Shown here piece by piece: positions 23,786 through 30,982 of a DNA stretch of 31,152 nucleotides. The first letter of the stretch is position 1; each line of letters starts with the position of its first letter. Origin of the DNA: JAJZKE01 sp963762395. Its GTDB lineage: Bacteria; Patescibacteriota; Saccharimonadia; Saccharimonadales; UBA4665. Position numbers and translations under genes: made by a program. The stretch lies in the NCBI GenBank assembly GCA_963762395.1, contig CAVXKL010000002.1, positions 1 to 31,152 of the forward strand, read 5' to 3'. The notes below the pieces were generated by a model. It did no database searches and was not told where the DNA came from. It worked only from the letters and a program-made list of their open reading frames with translations.

Positions 23786-24531
23786 AGGAAGTCTTTAATT
23801 AATTTTACTACTTCTCTTGGCTTATCTCTTAGGATAAAGTGGCTTGATCCAGCAACTATTTCAAGAGTTGAGCCATTAATTAGCTGATGGTAAAGCTCGC
23901 CAAACGCTACAGGAGTTATATTATCCTCTTCACCGTAGATTATTAAGGTTGGAATTAAGATCTTTGAAGCATCCGATTGAAGATCTTCAGTGACTATCTT
24001 CTTAAAGCTGGAGCTTAAATTATCTGCAGTTAGAAAGTCTGAACCAACTTTAGCGTAAAGTTTCTGCCTGAGTTTTTTTCGGGTTGACAAGGGCAGGGGA
24101 AGGCTTAGTATTTTTGCGGTCTTGGCTACCAACTTCACTGCCCCGAGTCTTCCCTTCTGACCAGTTCTAATTCCTGAGGCATCTAAAAGTACTAGTTTCT
24201 GTGGGCTTAGAATATCTCCAGCTACGGCTTTAATAGCAATAGCTGCACCGTTACTGTGACCAACTAAACCGTATAGATCATTAAGCCCTACTTTTCGGCA
24301 AAAACTGCCCACAAATTTGGTGTATTCTTCTAGACCCCAGTCCCCTTCTGGTGTCTGACTGGCACCAAAGCCAGGCAGATCTAGAGCGGTTACATCGTAG
24401 TTTTTATTCAGTTCCTTAATAACTTCAGTATAGTCAGCTAGGCTAGTTGCCCAGCCGTGGAGCAATAGTAATTGCCTGCCACTGCCCTGTCTGACGTAGT
24501 TTGTTAAAAGGTTATCGACAACTACTTGCAT
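23782..24531 (-). CDS. Alpha/beta-fold hydrolase
   Basis: A 249-residue alpha/beta hydrolase. LLLLHGW (20-27) supplies the oxyanion loop, S93 in VGHSNGAA is the nucleophile, D203 in EEDNITP the acid, and H231 in GSSHFILRDKP the histidine. The triad is complete. The cap region (about 125-175) is Lys-rich. The substrate is unknown; candidates are esters or lipids. It heads the operon hydrolase-murF-ddl, overlapping murF by four bases, so a link with envelope metabolism is possible but unproven. No Shine-Dalgarno precedes the ATG and a -10 box lies only 6 bases upstream. Confidence 0.9.
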   Translation of the reverse strand: MQVVVDNLLTNYVRQGSGRQLLLLHGWATSLADYTEVIKELNKNYDVTALDLPGFGASQTPEGDWGLEEYTKFVGSFCRKVGLNDLYGLVGHSNGAAIAIKAVAGDILSPQKLVLLDASGIRTGQKGRLGAVKLVAKTAKILSLPLPLSTRKKLRQKLYAKVGSDFLTADNLSSSFKKIVTEDLQSDASKILIPTLIIYGEEDNITPVAFGELYHQLINGSTLEIVAGSSHFILRDKPREVVKLIKDFL

Positions 24532-24537
24532 AAGGTT

Positions 24538-24543
24538 ATTATA
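24538..24543 (-). promoter_or_regulatory. -10 box for the hydrolase-murF-ddl operon, possibly leaderless
   Basis: TATAAT on the minus strand ends 6 bases before the ATG at 24531, so transcription would begin at or next to the start codon. A weak -35 (TTAGCT) lies 17 bases upstream at 24561-24566. Confidence 0.45.
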
Positions 24544-24568
24544 CTTTAGGTTTGATTAAGAGCTAATA

Positions 24569-24649
24569 TTGCCTATTCGATTTGGGTTTAATAATCTATT
24601 GGCTGCTATTAAGGCTCTAACTGTGGTAAAAAATCGGTTGGATGATTTA
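24569..24649 (+). pseudogene. 5' fragment of a gene interrupted by the IS
   Basis: A plus-strand frame from TTG at 24569 reads LPIRFGFNNLLAAIKALTVV and then KNRLDDL up to the IS edge. It continues 15 codons into the IS before a stop. The composition looks like real protein. The gene would be divergent from the hydrolase. Its continuation is not found beyond the other IS end, where unrelated GC-rich sequence begins. No family recognised. Confidence 0.35.
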
Positions 24650-24729
24650 TGGAGTGTACCCATTATTCTAGACAGTGTTGTGCATAGTAATATGTAGACA
24701 ACGTTAACTAACTAGTAATGGGGGATGGT

Positions 24730-24999
24730 ATGCCTAAGACTGTTCATGTAATTAGACCAGATGTTAAAGCTCAGATACTGAAGAGGCTAAAGGATGAGGG
24801 AGTTCCAGTAGCTAAGTTAGCTGAAGAACACGGTATATCTTCTAGAACTATCTATGGCTGGTTAAGTAAGGGTTTAGTTAACAACCAACCTAGTCTACTA
24901 GCCTACGCCAAGGTTAAGAAAGAAAACCAACAGCTTAAAGAACTAGTTGGACTACTGAGCTTAGAGCTCCAGACCGCCAAAAAAAAGACCATCAGATAA
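24730..24999 (+). CDS. IS3-family transposase ORFA, copy 2
   Basis: Identical in sequence to the ORFA of copy 1: an N-terminal helix-turn-helix and a leucine-patterned coiled coil. The start at 24730 is supported by GGGGGA just upstream. The last codons are AAA AAA AAG ACC ATC AGA before TAA at 24997-24999. Confidence 0.9.
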   Translation: MPKTVHVIRPDVKAQILKRLKDEGVPVAKLAEEHGISSRTIYGWLSKGLVNNQPSLLAYAKVKKENQQLKELVGLLSLELQTAKKKTIR

Positions 25000-25010
25000 C
25001 TTACTGATGG
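24979..25010 (+). promoter_or_regulatory. A8 run plus hairpin controlling ORFB expression
   Basis: Eight A residues (24979-24986) are followed by a hairpin with arms CCATCAG (24989-24995) and CTGATGG (25004-25010). The loop holds the ORFA stop codon and the 3' arm contains the ORFB ATG at 25007. The ORFB frame is +1 relative to ORFA and is open upstream to 24965; the -1 frame stops at 25005-25007. The same arrangement is present in copy 1. Confidence 0.65.
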
Positions 25011-25819
25011 CTGCTAGCGCTGTTGCCCCTAAAACTGCCATTGCTAAACGTCTAGGTATATCTAGAGCCAGCCTGTACTACCAGTCTAGACTAGCTGTTA
25101 AGGACGAACAGCTCAGACAGGATATATTACAAGTATTACATCTGCATCCTAGCTATGGTCATAGGCGGTTAGCTATCCACCTTGGCATTAACAAGAAACG
25201 GGCTCTAAGGGTCATGCACCTTTACGATATTAAGCCCTTCCGTAGACGAGGTAAAAAACCTAAGTATGCCCGGTCACCAAGCTTAGTCGACGCTGAACTA
25301 CCCAATCTAATTAAGGACTATTTCCCTATTAATCCAGGAGATGTCTGGGTTAGTGACTTTACCTATATCCCTTACGAGGGTAGATTTATCTACGTCGCCA
25401 CCATAATGGATCTCTTCTCTAGAGAGTTAGTTGGTTGGCATATATCTAACCGTCATGATACAGCACTAGTAGCGGCAGCCTTCTTTGATGCTCTGGAGAC
25501 CCATAGCAGACCAAGGATTCTTCACTCTGACAGAGGCAGTGAATACCTGTCCCAGATATATATGGAACTAGCTACTACATGCGGCATTGATATGTCCTAC
25601 AGTGCTAAAGCTAGTCCCTGGGAGAACGGCTACCAAGAGAGCTTCTACAACGGCTTTAAGGTAGATTTAGGTGATCCGGGCAGGTTCGAGAGCATTGGTC
25701 AGCTTACTGAGGCCTTACACCTCCAGCTCTACATCTACAATACTTACCGGATTCATCTTGCCCTAAAGATGTCGCCTAAACAGTACTTAGTTAAACAGCC
25801 CCAACTAGTAGCCGCTTAG
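25007..25819 (+). CDS. IS3-family transposase ORFB, copy 2
   Basis: Identical 270-residue DD35E integrase to that of copy 1 (D117, D175, E211). The intact triad and frames suggest both copies are recent and potentially active. About 14 bases of non-coding sequence separate its stop from the terminal inverted repeat. Confidence 0.93.
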   Translation: MAASAVAPKTAIAKRLGISRASLYYQSRLAVKDEQLRQDILQVLHLHPSYGHRRLAIHLGINKKRALRVMHLYDIKPFRRRGKKPKYARSPSLVDAELPNLIKDYFPINPGDVWVSDFTYIPYEGRFIYVATIMDLFSRELVGWHISNRHDTALVAAAFFDALETHSRPRILHSDRGSEYLSQIYMELATTCGIDMSYSAKASPWENGYQESFYNGFKVDLGDPGRFESIGQLTEALHLQLYIYNTYRIHLALKMSPKQYLVKQPQLVAA

Positions 25820-25856
25820 CATTCACAAAAGTGTCTTAAATTTGGGGTACTTGACA

Positions 25857-26249
25857 GAGCTCGACGAACGCGACCCGATATCCATCTTCGGGCACGACTG
25901 CTGCCAAATACGCGCAGCTGATGTGGTGATCATCAATGCATCGGAGAAGCTAGGTGTTGGTACGGCACAGGAGATGCTTATCGCGAAGTACTTCCAGAAG
26001 CCTGTACTAACAGTTCTACCTCCAAACACCCATCATCGTCGAAGCAATCTACCCATGCACGGTTATACTGTGCCCGACTGGAAGCATCCATTCCTCTACG
26101 CAACATCGGATCGGTTATTCGACGACGTGGAGTCCTTGGCAAAGTTCTTTTCCGAGCCGGAATTCTTTGCGGTGCTCAGCGCACCAAAGCAGCTCACAAT
26201 TATCGATGACGCCATCGATGAGTACATCACCAAGCATGGCCGGTCGTAA
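25857..26249 (+). pseudogene. Nucleoside deoxyribosyltransferase-like fragment, 5'-truncated
   Basis: About 130 codons of a GC-rich gene whose 5' end is cut exactly at the IS edge, then TAA at 26247-26249. The segment AADVVIINASEKLGVGTAQE followed by MLIAKYFQKPVLTVLPPNTH fits the nucleoside 2-deoxyribosyltransferase-like fold, in which the GTxxE loop contributes the catalytic glutamate. These proteins swap bases on deoxynucleosides or act on related nucleotides. The N-terminal 30-50 residues that would form the first strand are missing. It is followed by a kinase-like gene, so the pair could belong to nucleotide salvage or a phage-type cluster. Composition differs from the surrounding CPR genes. 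Confidence 0.55.
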
Positions 26250-26415
26250 CCCACTATTCCTTCAAGCATGATGTACGGCTCTATCTATTGCTGTGATGTC
26301 GATAACGTGATAGCGATGATCATCGGCTTTCGGTGGGATGGCCTGTTCATGGCGCGAGAGGCGAGAACCCGATGGATCTCGCGAACAGCGTGCCCCAAAT
26401 TCCGGTAGCTAATCC
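26250..26415 (+). other. GC-rich spacer with a possible small ORF
   Basis: A plus frame from 26268 to 26408 encodes 46 residues (MMYGSIYCCDVDNVIAMIIG and an Arg-rich end). It has no Shine-Dalgarno that I can see and may be the frameshifted start of something longer. I would not call it a gene without more data. Confidence 0.2.
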
Positions 26416-26830
26416 GTGCGTGCCATGATCGCTGGACTGACCGGCGCTGGTAAGTCGACCGTGGCCAGAGCGCTCGCGCGTCACTCGAATGTTCCCTACT
26501 TCTCTGGTTCGCAGATAAGAATTGACTTCCTCAACATACCGCTTCCTGACGGCGTCCAACTGGCAAAGACAGAAAGCGAGCTGGCAAGGATCGACGCCGT
26601 GACTGCCGAAACACGACTGGACGTCAATCGGGTCATTGACCTAGCTCGGAAGGCAGCCGAAAGTTACAGAGATTCACCGGATCAGTTACGTCGGGAATGG
26701 AACTACGCCCGCTACGAATCGTTTGAAATTGATGTTGAGGATGGCGAGCCCGACGTGGCGCTGGCCCATCGGACACCGATCTTCGAGGGGCTGCGGACGG
26801 CAATCATCCCGCGGCCCAGAAGCAACACGA
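26416..26830 (+). pseudogene. P-loop nucleotide kinase-like gene, 3' end lost
   Basis: The translation starts MRAMIAGLTGAGKSTVARAL (GTG at 26416, or ATG at 26425), with Walker A GLTGAGKST at residues 7-15. NVPYFSGSQIRIDF follows, the layout of adenylate/cytidylate kinase-like proteins that phosphorylate nucleotides. About 125-135 residues continue in a plausible coding frame. Near 26830-26880 the sequence loses coding character and then becomes the native tRNA region, so the C-terminus is missing. It follows the deoxyribosyltransferase-like fragment, and the two may be an operon piece from another genome. Confidence 0.5.
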
Positions 26831-26890
26831 AACAACGTCGCAGACCAGAGGCCATATTGTGTTGTGTCGGTGGTTCGAGAGTTGAACTTT

Positions 26891-26967
26891 TGGTGGAGAT
26901 ACGGGGACTTGAACCCCGGGCCTTTTGCATGCCATGCAAACGCTCTAGCCAACTGAGCTATATCCCC
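26891..26967 (-). tRNA. tRNA-Ala (anticodon GGC)
   Basis: A full cloverleaf on the minus strand. The acceptor arms GGGGATA and TATCTCC carry the G3-U70 wobble pair that alanyl-tRNA synthetase recognises. The D stem is GCTC/GAGC. The anticodon stem TTTGC/GCAAA has the loop ATGGCAT, which gives anticodon GGC for GCC/GCU. The T stem is CGGGG/CCCCG. The discriminator A73 and an encoded CCA (26891-26893) follow. Its 3' end faces the foreign GC-rich piece. Confidence 0.95.
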
Positions 26968-27007
26968 TTAAAGTAAGTAAAAGTTTAGCAAAAATTATGG
27001 TTAAAAT

Positions 27008-27035
27008 AAACACCACCTGTTTTGGGGTGGTGTTT
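27008..27035. terminator. Terminator between ligA and tRNA-Ala
   Basis: The arms AAACACCACC and GGTGGTGTTT form a 10-bp stem with A/T-rich ends on both sides. On the minus strand it is followed by an ATTTTA-type tract, so it can end the ligA transcript before the tRNA gene. Confidence 0.8.
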
Positions 27036-27047
27036 AACGTGCGCGCC

Positions 27048-27070
27048 CACCCTAGCGGCGGGTGCTTTTT
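27048..27070 (+). terminator. Second hairpin with T tract, plus orientation
   Basis: CACCC (27048-27052) pairs with GGGTG (27060-27064) and is followed by CTTTTTG on the plus strand. A further small hairpin GCATA/TATGC lies at about 27093-27110. No plus-strand gene precedes it apart from the foreign piece. The rest of 26968-27167 holds nothing else that I can see. Confidence 0.4.
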
Positions 27071-27167
27071 GTTTTATTGTTTGTTTTTAATGGCATACGC
27101 CGCTATGCGCACGACTAAAAATAAGCATAACAACTTATGGTTTGTTCGTCAAACAGTTGCTAGAGAG

Positions 27168-29180
27168 CTATTTTAATAGTTCCAACAGTTTGTTTTCGTC
27201 TATTTGTTTTATGCCAAGTTCATTAGCCCTTTTTAGTTTGCTGGCACCAACGTTATTACCGACAACAAGATAGTCGGTTTCTTTAGCTACAGCGCTTTGG
27301 AAAGTGCCGCCAAGTGCTCTTATCTTCTCGGCTGCTTCTTCCCTAGACATGGAGTTAAGGCTTCCCGTTATTACAAAGCTCGTATGATCTAGTGGACCGG
27401 TCGTTACTTTAGCTTCTTTGGGCCAGACATTAAACTTTTTAAATTTATCCAGCAGTTTCTGGTTCTTAGGTTCAGAAAACCACTCAACGATGGCTTCAGC
27501 TACAATCTGACCAATACCTTCGACGTTTATTAGTTCATCTGTACCGGCCTTTGAAAGTGATTCAACACTCCTAAATTGATTTGAGAGATCAATAGCTGTT
27601 TGAGCGCCAATATGTCTTATACCCAGACCGTAAAGAAAGCGATTAAGCTCTGGTCTCTTTTTAGATTGGATAGCGAATACTAGCTTATGGGCTGAGATTT
27701 CAGCAAAACGGTCCAGTTTTATAACATCATCTTCTTTTAAGGTATAGATATCTGCTTGGTCGTTAATGAGCTTCGCGTCAAGCAGAGCGATGACATTCTT
27801 TTCACCCAATCCTTCGATGTCTAGCGCTTCTTTTGAAGCATAATGTTCAATCTGTTTCCACATTCTGGATGGACAAGACTTATTCATACAGCGCCAGGCA
27901 GCATCTTTTGCAGAATATTTAGCTAGCGGTCTGTTACAGTCCGGGCAGTTTTTAGGCATCACAAACTGCTGTTCCTCGCCTGTTCTTAACCGTGTTATAG
28001 GCTCAACAACCTCTGGGATTATATCTCCGGCTTTATGGACAATGACCGTATCGCCTATCCGGATGTCTTTACGTCTAACTTCGCCTTCATTATGCAGTGT
28101 AGCCATTTGGACCGTACTGCCGGCTATGACAACTGGTTCTAGGATAGCCACAGGGGTTGCCGAACCAGTCCGGCCAATTGAAACAAAGACACCCTTAAGT
28201 TTAGTTGTGGCTTGTTCAGCTGTGTACTTGTAGGCAATAGCGCCCCTTGGCGCTTTACCGACTACGCCTAATTCTGCATATACCTGACGGTTATTAACTT
28301 TAACTACTAGGCCGTCGGTATTAAAAGGCAGTTCGTGTCTCTTCTCCTGCCAGATACCGGCAAAGTCATATATCTCTCCTAGACTTGAGATTACTTTGGA
28401 CATCGAATTAACTAAAAAGCCTGTATTTCTTAGGGCATCATAAACTTCAGAGTTAGTTTTAAGGGGTTTGTCTTCTCTAATAAGGTCGTAGGCTCTAAAA
28501 TGCAGTTTACGGCTGGCAACGAGGGATGGATCAAGCTGGCGGATAGTGCCAGCGGCTGTGTTTCTTGGATTAGCAAACTCAGGCTGGCCACTTGCCTTTC
28601 GCTGCTTATTTAAGGCATTGAAGTCTTCCTTATACATGACTATCTCACCCCTTACTTCTGTTCGGCCGGATAAAAGATAGGCGTAGTCTTTAGTTTTTCT
28701 TAGACTGAGAGGGATTGATTCAATTGTTCTAATGTTAGCGGTTACATCTTCACCACTAAAGCCGTCACCACGAGTTATGCCAAGATTTAAACTGCCCTCT
28801 TCATAAACCAGGGCGCAGGCCAGTCCGTCCATTTTAATATCTATAAAGTATTCTAATTTGTCCTTTTTTAAAGCGTTTAGGATTCTACTTTGCCAATCTT
28901 CAATTTCTTGGTTATTAAAAACGTCATTAAGACTAAGCATTCTTTCACTATGAGGGACAGATTTAAAGCCTGGCAATGGTGCACCGGCTACTCTTTGGGT
29001 TGGGCTATCTGGGGTTATTAGGTCTGGAAACTTCGTTTCCAGCATACTCAGTTCATGTTTTAAACTGTCAGCGGCTTCTTCGCTCATGATTGATTCATCT
29101 AAAACATGGTAGTGATATCTATAGTCATCAATAAGTTCTCTTAGCTTTTTGATTCGTTTTTCTGCTTTAGTCTTATTCAT
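27168..29180 (-). CDS. ligA: NAD-dependent DNA ligase
   Basis: A 670-residue ligase that seals nicks in replication and repair. I start it at MNKTKAEKRIKKL (29180) because AGGGGG lies 7 bases upstream. The longer frame begins inside the upstream gene with an unlikely hydrophobic leader. The Ia domain contains YRYHYHVLD. The adenylation lysine is K116 in IDIKMDG. The OB fold is followed by a four-cysteine zinc finger (CPDC ... C ... CPSRM) and helix-hairpin-helix repeats (GLGIRHIGAQTA, VEGIGQIVAEAI). The C-terminal BRCT domain starts near FVITGSLNSMSREEA. Complete and of standard length. The start overlaps the stop of the membrane protein gene by 8 bases. Confidence 0.97.
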   Translation of the reverse strand: MNKTKAEKRIKKLRELIDDYRYHYHVLDESIMSEEAADSLKHELSMLETKFPDLITPDSPTQRVAGAPLPGFKSVPHSERMLSLNDVFNNQEIEDWQSRILNALKKDKLEYFIDIKMDGLACALVYEEGSLNLGITRGDGFSGEDVTANIRTIESIPLSLRKTKDYAYLLSGRTEVRGEIVMYKEDFNALNKQRKASGQPEFANPRNTAAGTIRQLDPSLVASRKLHFRAYDLIREDKPLKTNSEVYDALRNTGFLVNSMSKVISSLGEIYDFAGIWQEKRHELPFNTDGLVVKVNNRQVYAELGVVGKAPRGAIAYKYTAEQATTKLKGVFVSIGRTGSATPVAILEPVVIAGSTVQMATLHNEGEVRRKDIRIGDTVIVHKAGDIIPEVVEPITRLRTGEEQQFVMPKNCPDCNRPLAKYSAKDAAWRCMNKSCPSRMWKQIEHYASKEALDIEGLGEKNVIALLDAKLINDQADIYTLKEDDVIKLDRFAEISAHKLVFAIQSKKRPELNRFLYGLGIRHIGAQTAIDLSNQFRSVESLSKAGTDELINVEGIGQIVAEAIVEWFSEPKNQKLLDKFKKFNVWPKEAKVTTGPLDHTSFVITGSLNSMSREEAAEKIRALGGTFQSAVAKETDYLVVGNNVGASKLKRANELGIKQIDENKLLELLK

Positions 29181-30105
29181 TGATGAGCCCCCTATAAAGT
29201 GCATATAGATAGCTATGAATATATACCAGACCAATAAGAGATAAAAGATAGAATAACCAGGCGGCTATGGCCGGCACGAGGTATATAAAGGGCAGCATAA
29301 TTATGCCAGTGATGATTAAGAGTAAGATTGGCAGGAAGACCATCTTTTTAAGAACCAGTCCCCTTCTGCCTTTTACTAGCCCTCTAGCTGATTTAATGGC
29401 CTTCATTGGCGTCATATTAGGCAAAGTGACAATATATAGGGCCATAAGGGATGAGGCAAGCAGATAAAAGCTTAAACAGACTAGGCCAATTATTGGAATG
29501 AGCGAAATTACCTTTTCTAGCCCTGTTACAGCAATACCGCCGTTAAATAAGGTACCGTAGAGGAATAGACCAATTAGAAGCGGTATTAGTTCGACAACAA
29601 TAAACAGAAGGACAAGAAGAAAGGGGGTGAAGGGATATAGCCCCCGGTAATAGCTGTCCCTGGCTCTAATTTTTATACCCTGGTAATACTGCCTGAGTGA
29701 CCAAATAATTGCCAGGCTGGCGATTAACATGATGAATACCTGGTAGGCACTGCCGGCTGCTGATGGGCTGGATGTCGATGAGCCGACTAAATAGGTATAG
29801 ATACTCAGACCCGAGTAAAGAGAGCTTAAGTGTCCATGAAAGACGCCGCTAAATTCATGCTTTAAGCTAGAGACATTATTGGGACTAGACAGACCAAGCA
29901 CTAAAACTAAGTAAGCTAGTCCATAAATTAAGATAATGAAGGACATGCTGGTCCGGTTACGCCAAAGAACCTGCCAGCTAGATTTGGCTAGACTAAAAAC
30001 ACTTGGCAGCCTAGAAGCTTTGGTCTTTGGCTGGTCGTTTTTACTAACCGACAATTTGGTTTTAGTTTTAGGGCTTGTTTTAGCCCTTTGTCCTTTTTTA
30101 GGCAT
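29173..30105 (-). CDS. Multi-pass membrane protein of unknown function
   Basis: A 310-residue protein with a Lys-rich cytoplasmic N-terminus (MPKKGQRAKTSPKTKTKL) and about six hydrophobic segments: FIILIYGLAYLVLVLGL, FIMLIASLAIIWSL, FLLVLLFIVVELIPLLIGLF, ISLIPIIGLVCLSFYLLA, a paired block near ILLLIITGIIMLPFIY, and a final AWLFYLLSLIGLVYI. I see no catalytic motif. A region before the last helices (PNMTPMKAIKSARGLVKGRR) resembles the amphipathic stretch seen in uncharacterised DUF975 or GPDPase-membrane-domain-like proteins, but this is weak. It overlaps htpX by 8 bases upstream and ligA by 8 bases downstream, so it is cotranscribed with both. Confidence 0.75.
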   Translation of the reverse strand: MPKKGQRAKTSPKTKTKLSVSKNDQPKTKASRLPSVFSLAKSSWQVLWRNRTSMSFIILIYGLAYLVLVLGLSSPNNVSSLKHEFSGVFHGHLSSLYSGLSIYTYLVGSSTSSPSAAGSAYQVFIMLIASLAIIWSLRQYYQGIKIRARDSYYRGLYPFTPFLLVLLFIVVELIPLLIGLFLYGTLFNGGIAVTGLEKVISLIPIIGLVCLSFYLLASSLMALYIVTLPNMTPMKAIKSARGLVKGRRGLVLKKMVFLPILLLIITGIIMLPFIYLVPAIAAWLFYLLSLIGLVYIHSYLYALYRGLINE

Positions 30106-30979
30106 GACCTTCCATACTCTCTAGTCTTTTGATTCTCTGGGCTATAGGCGGATGCGTACTGAAAAGATTAGAAATAGTGTGTTTTTTTAAGGGGTTAGCA
30201 AAGAACATGTGGGACGTAGAGGTATTTTGAACCCTTGTGGCACTACCGACTCTGGAGATCTTGTTCAGGGCGCTAATTAAGCCTTCGGGGTATCTGGTAG
30301 TTAGAGCGCCACTGGCGTCTGCTAGATATTCTCTTTGCCTTGAAATACACAGTTGAATAAACATGGCAACAAGTGGAGCCAGGATGGCGGCTACAATACC
30401 CATAATTAGAAATACTTGGTTATTCATGTTTTCCCTTTCATCTCCCCTAAACCAGACTAGGCGGATAATTATGTCGGCAATCAGGGAAATAATGGCGGTT
30501 AGAGCAAAAGCAATCATGTTAACCCGCATATCGTAGTTTTTAATGTGGCTTAATTCATGGGCAATGACACCTTGCAGTTCGTCATCATCCATTATGTCAA
30601 GTAAGCCGGATGTTACGCAGACAGCGGCATGTTGTTGATCACGTCCGGTAGCAAAAGCATTGGGTGATGGATCGTTCATGATGTAAACAGCCGGCATAGT
30701 TAGACCGTCTGTTATGGACAGATTTTCAATTATTCGCCATAGTCTTGGGTCATCTGATTTCTTTATTTGCTTTGCTCTATTTATAGCTAGAGCCATTTTA
30801 GAGCCATAGTAGTAACTAATAGCCGTATAGACTAATGCGCCAGCTACACCACCGTAAAAGATACTCATCGAGCCATTTAATGTCTTAGTAAACAGCCAGA
30901 TAACGCCAATTACGAATATAACGAAGAAAGCCATTATATATATGGTTCGTCGTTTGTTTTGGCCAATATCCTTATACAT
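30098..30979 (-). CDS. htpX: Membrane zinc metalloprotease HtpX
   Basis: A 293-residue M48 protease that degrades damaged membrane proteins. Two N-terminal membrane helices (about 12-30 and 38-57) precede the zinc site HELSH at 141-145, with the third ligand E217 in QREYLADASGA. Two more helices lie between them (about 155-175 and 188-211). NDPSPNAFATGR (102-113) is the conserved substrate-side strand. The length is the family norm. It follows lemA by only 3 bases, a pairing common in bacteria, and heads into the membrane protein and ligA genes. Confidence 0.96.
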   Translation of the reverse strand: MYKDIGQNKRRTIYIMAFFVIFVIGVIWLFTKTLNGSMSIFYGGVAGALVYTAISYYYGSKMALAINRAKQIKKSDDPRLWRIIENLSITDGLTMPAVYIMNDPSPNAFATGRDQQHAAVCVTSGLLDIMDDDELQGVIAHELSHIKNYDMRVNMIAFALTAIISLIADIIIRLVWFRGDERENMNNQVFLIMGIVAAILAPLVAMFIQLCISRQREYLADASGALTTRYPEGLISALNKISRVGSATRVQNTSTSHMFFANPLKKHTISNLFSTHPPIAQRIKRLESMEGHA

Positions 30980-30982
30980 GCT

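Larger units (their letters stand above)
24650..25856 (+). mobile_element. IS3-family insertion sequence, copy 2 (1207 bp)
   Basis: Inverted copy of the element at 9278-10484, with the same length, terminal repeats and encoded proteins. The left flank ends GATTTA and the right flank begins GAGCTC, so there is no target-site duplication. The left side is ordinary CPR sequence and the right side is a different, GC-rich sequence. The junction therefore falls exactly at the element's edge. Confidence 0.93.

Noticed and set aside
10485..24649. Composite transposon carried by the two IS copies
   Set aside because: The interval is core housekeeping genes 14 kb long, with no cargo signature and no outer target duplication.
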